7,443 nucleotides of DNA from NCBI GenBank assembly GCA_900770515.1, contig CAAHDP010000208.1, positions 1 through 7,443 on the forward strand, given 5' to 3'. The notes below the pieces were generated by a model. It saw only the letters and a list, made by a program, of their open reading frames with translations. It was not told the DNA's origin and did not search any database. A program made the translations under genes and the position numbers. This document shows, piece after piece, positions 5,109 through 7,443 of this stretch; position 1 is the first letter of the stretch; each line of letters opens with the position of its first letter. Source of the stretch: an uncultured Prevotella sp. (GTDB taxonomy: Bacteria; Bacteroidota; Bacteroidia; Bacteroidales; Bacteroidaceae).

Positions 5109-5872
5109 ATAAAAAAGGCTTGGCAAAACGAATCGTCCCTTGCCTTGATGTCAAGAACGGAGAGACAGTAAAGGGAACCAACTTCGTCAACCTCCGTAGT
5201 GCAGGCGATCCCGTAGAATTAGGTAAAGCCTATAGCGATGCCGGTGCCGACGAACTCGTCTTTCTCGACATCACAGCCAGCTTCGAAGAGCGCAAGACCT
5301 TTACCGATATGGTGACTCGTGTGGCTGCCGAAATCAACATTCCATTTACTGTGGGCGGTGGCATCAACGAGCTGAAAGACGTTGATCGTCTATTGAATGC
5401 AGGAGCCGACAAAGTGAGCATCAACAGTGCAGCCATCCGACATCCTGAACTCATCAATGAGATAGCCAATCATTACGGTTCTCAGGTTTGCGTATGCGCC
5501 ATTGATGCCCGCCTGGATGCAGATGGATGGCATTGCTACGTGAAGGGAGGCCGAGAACGGGTAGAACTTGGCTTGTTCGACTGGGCAAAGGAAGTAGCCG
5601 ACCGCGGTGCTGGCGAGATTCTCTTCACCAGTATGGATCATGACGGCGTAAAGCAAGGTTTTGCCAACGAAGCTCTTGCCCGACTGGCCGAAGAGGTAAG
5701 TATCCCAATCATCGCATCAGGTGGTGCAGGCAAGATGGAGCATTTCCGTGATGCATTCACATTAGGAAAAGCTGATGCAGCCTTGGCAGCCAGCGTCTTC
5801 CACTTTGGCGAAATCGCCATTCCTGACCTCAAGCACTACTTGAGAGAAGAAGGTATCAACGTGAGAATATAA
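5093..5872 (+). CDS. hisF: Imidazole glycerol phosphate synthase, cyclase subunit
   Basis: (beta-alpha)8-barrel cyclase that uses ammonia from HisH to convert PRFAR to imidazole glycerol phosphate and AICAR. 259 residues. Catalytic Asp19 (RIVPCLDV, 13-20) and Asp138 (CAIDARLD) are present, as are the phosphate-binding loops VGGGI (87-91) and IASGGAG (207-213) and the family segment [12 protein letters not shown] (179-190). The usual HisF begins M-L-A-K-R-I; here Gly9 stands in the Met position and eight residues (MFKVQNKK) precede it, mostly encoded by a GTTCAAA repeat. ATG 5093 is the only in-frame ATG before the conserved core. TTG 5120 would give a near-normal start at Leu10 and cannot be excluded. 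The 55-nt gap after hisA carries two repeat arrays and no recognisable promoter, so the gene probably depends on the hisH promoter. Confidence 0.96.
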   Translation: MFKVQNKKGLAKRIVPCLDVKNGETVKGTNFVNLRSAGDPVELGKAYSDAGADELVFLDITASFEERKTFTDMVTRVAAEINIPFTVGGGINELKDVDRLLNAGADKVSINSAAIRHPELINEIANHYGSQVCVCAIDARLDADGWHCYVKGGRERVELGLFDWAKEVADRGAGEILFTSMDHDGVKQGFANEALARLAEEVSIPIIASGGAGKMEHFRDAFTLGKADAALAASVFHFGEIAIPDLKHYLREEGINVRI

Positions 5873-5902
5873 AAAGAAAATAAACAGTTTAAACAAGATA
5901 CA

Positions 5903-6550
5903 ATGGAAATAGATTTTGAAAAAATGGGTGGACTTGTTCCGGCAATCATCCAGGACGCAATAACCAAAAACGTCTTGATGCTTGGCTTCATGAACAAGGA
6001 AGCATACGATAAAACCATAGAAACAAAGAAGGTAACCTTCTGGAGCCGCTCCAGAAACTGCCTTTGGACAAAAGGCGAGACATCAGGAAATTTCCTCAAC
6101 CTCGTCAGCATCCAGAACGATTGCGATAACGACACCTTATTGGTAAAGGTACATCCAGACGGACCTACCTGCCACAAGGGTACAGATACTTGCTGGGCAG
6201 AAGAGAACACTCTGAATCCGATTCTCTTCCTGTCAGAACTTCAAGACTTCATTGATAAGCGCCATGAAGAGATGCCAGAAGGCAGCTATACAACAAGTCT
6301 TTTCAAGAAAGGCGTTAACAAAATGGCGCAAAAGGTTGGAGAAGAAGCAGTTGAGACAATCATCGAAGCCACAAACGGCAATGACGAAAAGCTCATCTAC
6401 GAAAGTTCAGACCTCCTCTACCATCTCATCGTATTGCTCACCAGCAAGGGCTTGAGAATAGAAGATGTAGTGAAGGAATTACAGATGCGCCACGACCCGG
6501 AATGGGATAAGAAACGCCGCATAGCCAAAAGCAAGGGCGAGATGAAATAA
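5903..6550 (+). CDS. hisIE: Bifunctional phosphoribosyl-AMP cyclohydrolase / phosphoribosyl-ATP pyrophosphatase
   Basis: Fused enzyme for steps 2 and 3 of histidine synthesis: the C-terminal HisE part removes pyrophosphate from PR-ATP and the N-terminal HisI part opens the purine ring of PR-AMP to give ProFAR, the HisA substrate. 215 residues, usual for the fusion. HisI (about 1-105) shows VLMLGFMNKEA (24-34), WSRSRNCLWTKGETSGN (47-63) and the metal sites: Asp73, Asp75 and Asp77 in DCDND for Mg2+, and Cys74, Cys90 and Cys97, with the 16 and 7 spacing of the Zn2+ cysteines. HisE (about 107-205) has GSYTTSLF, the all-alpha NTP-PPase motif EEAVETIIEA (147-156) and ESSDLLYH (167-174). It follows hisF by 30 nt without promoter or terminator and completes the his gene set here. 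Confidence 0.97.
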   Translation: MEIDFEKMGGLVPAIIQDAITKNVLMLGFMNKEAYDKTIETKKVTFWSRSRNCLWTKGETSGNFLNLVSIQNDCDNDTLLVKVHPDGPTCHKGTDTCWAEENTLNPILFLSELQDFIDKRHEEMPEGSYTTSLFKKGVNKMAQKVGEEAVETIIEATNGNDEKLIYESSDLLYHLIVLLTSKGLRIEDVVKELQMRHDPEWDKKRRIAKSKGEMK

Positions 6551-6578
6551 ACCAATAACAAAGAGAAAAAATTAGGAG

Positions 6579-7295
6579 ATGTTAATAGATTATCAAAATG
6601 TAAGCATATACCAAGCCGACAAATGCATCCTCAAGGACATCAATTTCCATATTGATGAAGGCGAGTTTGCTTACCTTATCGGTAAAGTGGGATCTGGTAA
6701 GAGTTCTCTTTTAAAGACTCTTTATTGCGAGCTTGATCTAGTAGAAGGCGAAACCGAGAAAGCAGAAATCCTCGGTAGAGACCTCAAGACCATCAAGCGC
6801 AAGGAAATACCAGCATTACGCAAAGAACTGGGCATTATCTTCCAGGACTTCCAGTTACTCCACGACCGCACAGTCCGCAAGAACTTTGAGTTCGTGCTCA
6901 AGGCAACTAAATGGAAGGGAAAGAAAGAAATCACCCAGCGCATTGAGGAAGTTCTCAACGAGGTTGGCATGATAGATAAAATCGACAAGATGCCTCATGA
7001 ACTCTCTGGCGGTGAGCAGCAGCGTGTGGCTATAGCAAGAGCTCTGCTCAACAATCCTAAGATTATCATCGCAGATGAGCCTACGGGCAATCTCGACCCG
7101 GAGACTGCCACTAACATTGTGAGTCTGCTGAAAGACATCACCAAACAAGGCACCGCCGTAGTGATGACAACCCACAACATCCCGATGCTTGACAAATTCC
7201 CAGGTATCGTATATCGCTGTAAAGACGGAATTTTGCGCGACGTAACAAAAGAATACAATCACATCGACCTCACCGAAGACGGCGAGGAGAATTAA
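6579..7295 (+). CDS. ftsE: FtsE-type ABC transporter ATP-binding protein
   Basis: Cytoplasmic ATPase that, as FtsE, pairs with the membrane protein FtsX to control septal peptidoglycan hydrolysis during division. 238 residues with a complete nucleotide-binding domain: Walker A GKVGSGKS (35-42), Q-loop Gln89 in IFQDFQLL, signature LSGGEQQR (142-149), Walker B IIIADEP (162-168), D-loop NLD (171-173) and switch His199 in TTHN. The [13 protein letters not shown] segment is close to FtsE; the C-terminal acidic tail (228-238) is extra. The MacB/LolD-type ATPases share these features, so the FtsE name rests on overall likeness and is less sure than the ABC call. No ftsX is present in the window. The gene starts 28 nt after hisIE with no promoter or terminator between. 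A GGAG touches the ATG directly, too close to serve as a normal ribosome site. Confidence 0.85.
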   Translation: MLIDYQNVSIYQADKCILKDINFHIDEGEFAYLIGKVGSGKSSLLKTLYCELDLVEGETEKAEILGRDLKTIKRKEIPALRKELGIIFQDFQLLHDRTVRKNFEFVLKATKWKGKKEITQRIEEVLNEVGMIDKIDKMPHELSGGEQQRVAIARALLNNPKIIIADEPTGNLDPETATNIVSLLKDITKQGTAVVMTTHNIPMLDKFPGIVYRCKDGILRDVTKEYNHIDLTEDGEEN

Positions 7296-7333
7296 ATGAA
7301 ATGTAAATTATAAATTATTAAAATATTACGACT

Positions 7334-7443
7334 ATGAAGGTAATGAAATTCGGAGGTACTTCTGTAGGCTCACCAGAGCGCATGAAGGGAGTAGCCTCTT
7401 TGGTTACAGAATCAGGTGAACCAACTTTCATCGTATTGTCTGC
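7334..7443 (+). CDS. Aspartate kinase, N-terminal part (runs off the window)
   Basis: Catalyses phosphorylation of aspartate, the first step towards lysine/diaminopimelate, threonine and methionine. Only 36 complete codons are seen, starting MKVMKFGGTSVGSPERMK and ending in FIVLS plus a partial codon. KFGGTSVG (5-12) is the aspartokinase signature that binds ATP/aspartate, and the FIVLS strand fits the amino acid kinase fold. Whether it is the monofunctional enzyme (lysC) or the N-terminus of an aspartokinase-homoserine dehydrogenase fusion (thrA) cannot be settled from this piece; SPERMKGVASL looks more like the monofunctional Bacteroidetes form from memory. It starts 38 nt after ftsE in AT-rich sequence with no TAnnTTTG box, so it may belong to the same transcript. 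Confidence 0.9.
   Translation, partial: MKVMKFGGTSVGSPERMKGVASLVTESGEPTFIVLS

Noticed and set aside
6575..6578. GGAG as a Shine-Dalgarno site for ftsE
   Set aside because: It touches the ATG with no spacing, and no alternative start lies 5-9 nt downstream; Bacteroidetes seldom rely on such sites.
6681..6704. Walker A variant GKVGSGKSS in the ABC ATPase
   Set aside because: It still fits GxxGxGKS, and this form is familiar in Bacteroidetes FtsE-like proteins, so it is not evidence of loss of function.

Overview
The window looks like a chromosomal segment from the Bacteroidales, most likely a Prevotella/Segatella-type gut or oral anaerobe. The evidence is the promoters of the Bacteroidetes form (-7 box TAnnTTTG with a TTTG/TTG about 19-20 nt upstream), A-rich leaders without convincing Shine-Dalgarno sites, and gene families typical of that order: an HU/SPOR membrane protein, a DUF4738-like lipoprotein and a Bacteroidetes-type FtsE. 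This is inferred from sequence features and recalled families, with no database search.

Layout: (1) 1-747 is the C-terminal part of a Na+-pumping decarboxylase beta subunit (OadB type), ending in a 22-bp perfect hairpin that contains its stop codon. (2) 852-1655, minus strand, is a lipoprotein gene convergent with oadB. (3) 1656-1817 is a divergent intergenic region with two facing promoters. (4) 1818-3477 holds two genes that look like one operon: a membrane protein with an HU-like cytoplasmic part and a periplasmic SPOR domain, then a small zinc-ribbon/FHA protein, closed by a 21-bp perfect hairpin. (5) 3615-6550 is a histidine operon, hisH-hisA-hisF-hisIE, with its own promoter and a perfect 11-bp inverted repeat just upstream of the -7 box. 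(6) 6579-7295 is an FtsE-type ABC ATPase and 7334 onward is the start of aspartate kinase, both closely spaced after hisIE and possibly cotranscribed.

The his genes encode the middle of the pathway: HisIE converts PR-ATP to ProFAR, HisA isomerises ProFAR to PRFAR, and the HisH/HisF glutaminase-cyclase makes IGP and AICAR. hisG, hisB, hisC and hisD are not in the window and must lie elsewhere if the pathway is complete. No mobile element, CRISPR array, tRNA or rRNA was seen.

Most of the window is ordinary core genome. The parts worth a second look are the HU-TM-SPOR plus zinc-ribbon/degenerate-FHA gene pair, a promoter that overlaps the apparent ATG of the SPOR gene and implies a leaderless GTG start, two different heptanucleotide repeat arrays between hisA and hisF (one of which supplies the hisF start codon), and the palindrome at the his promoter.
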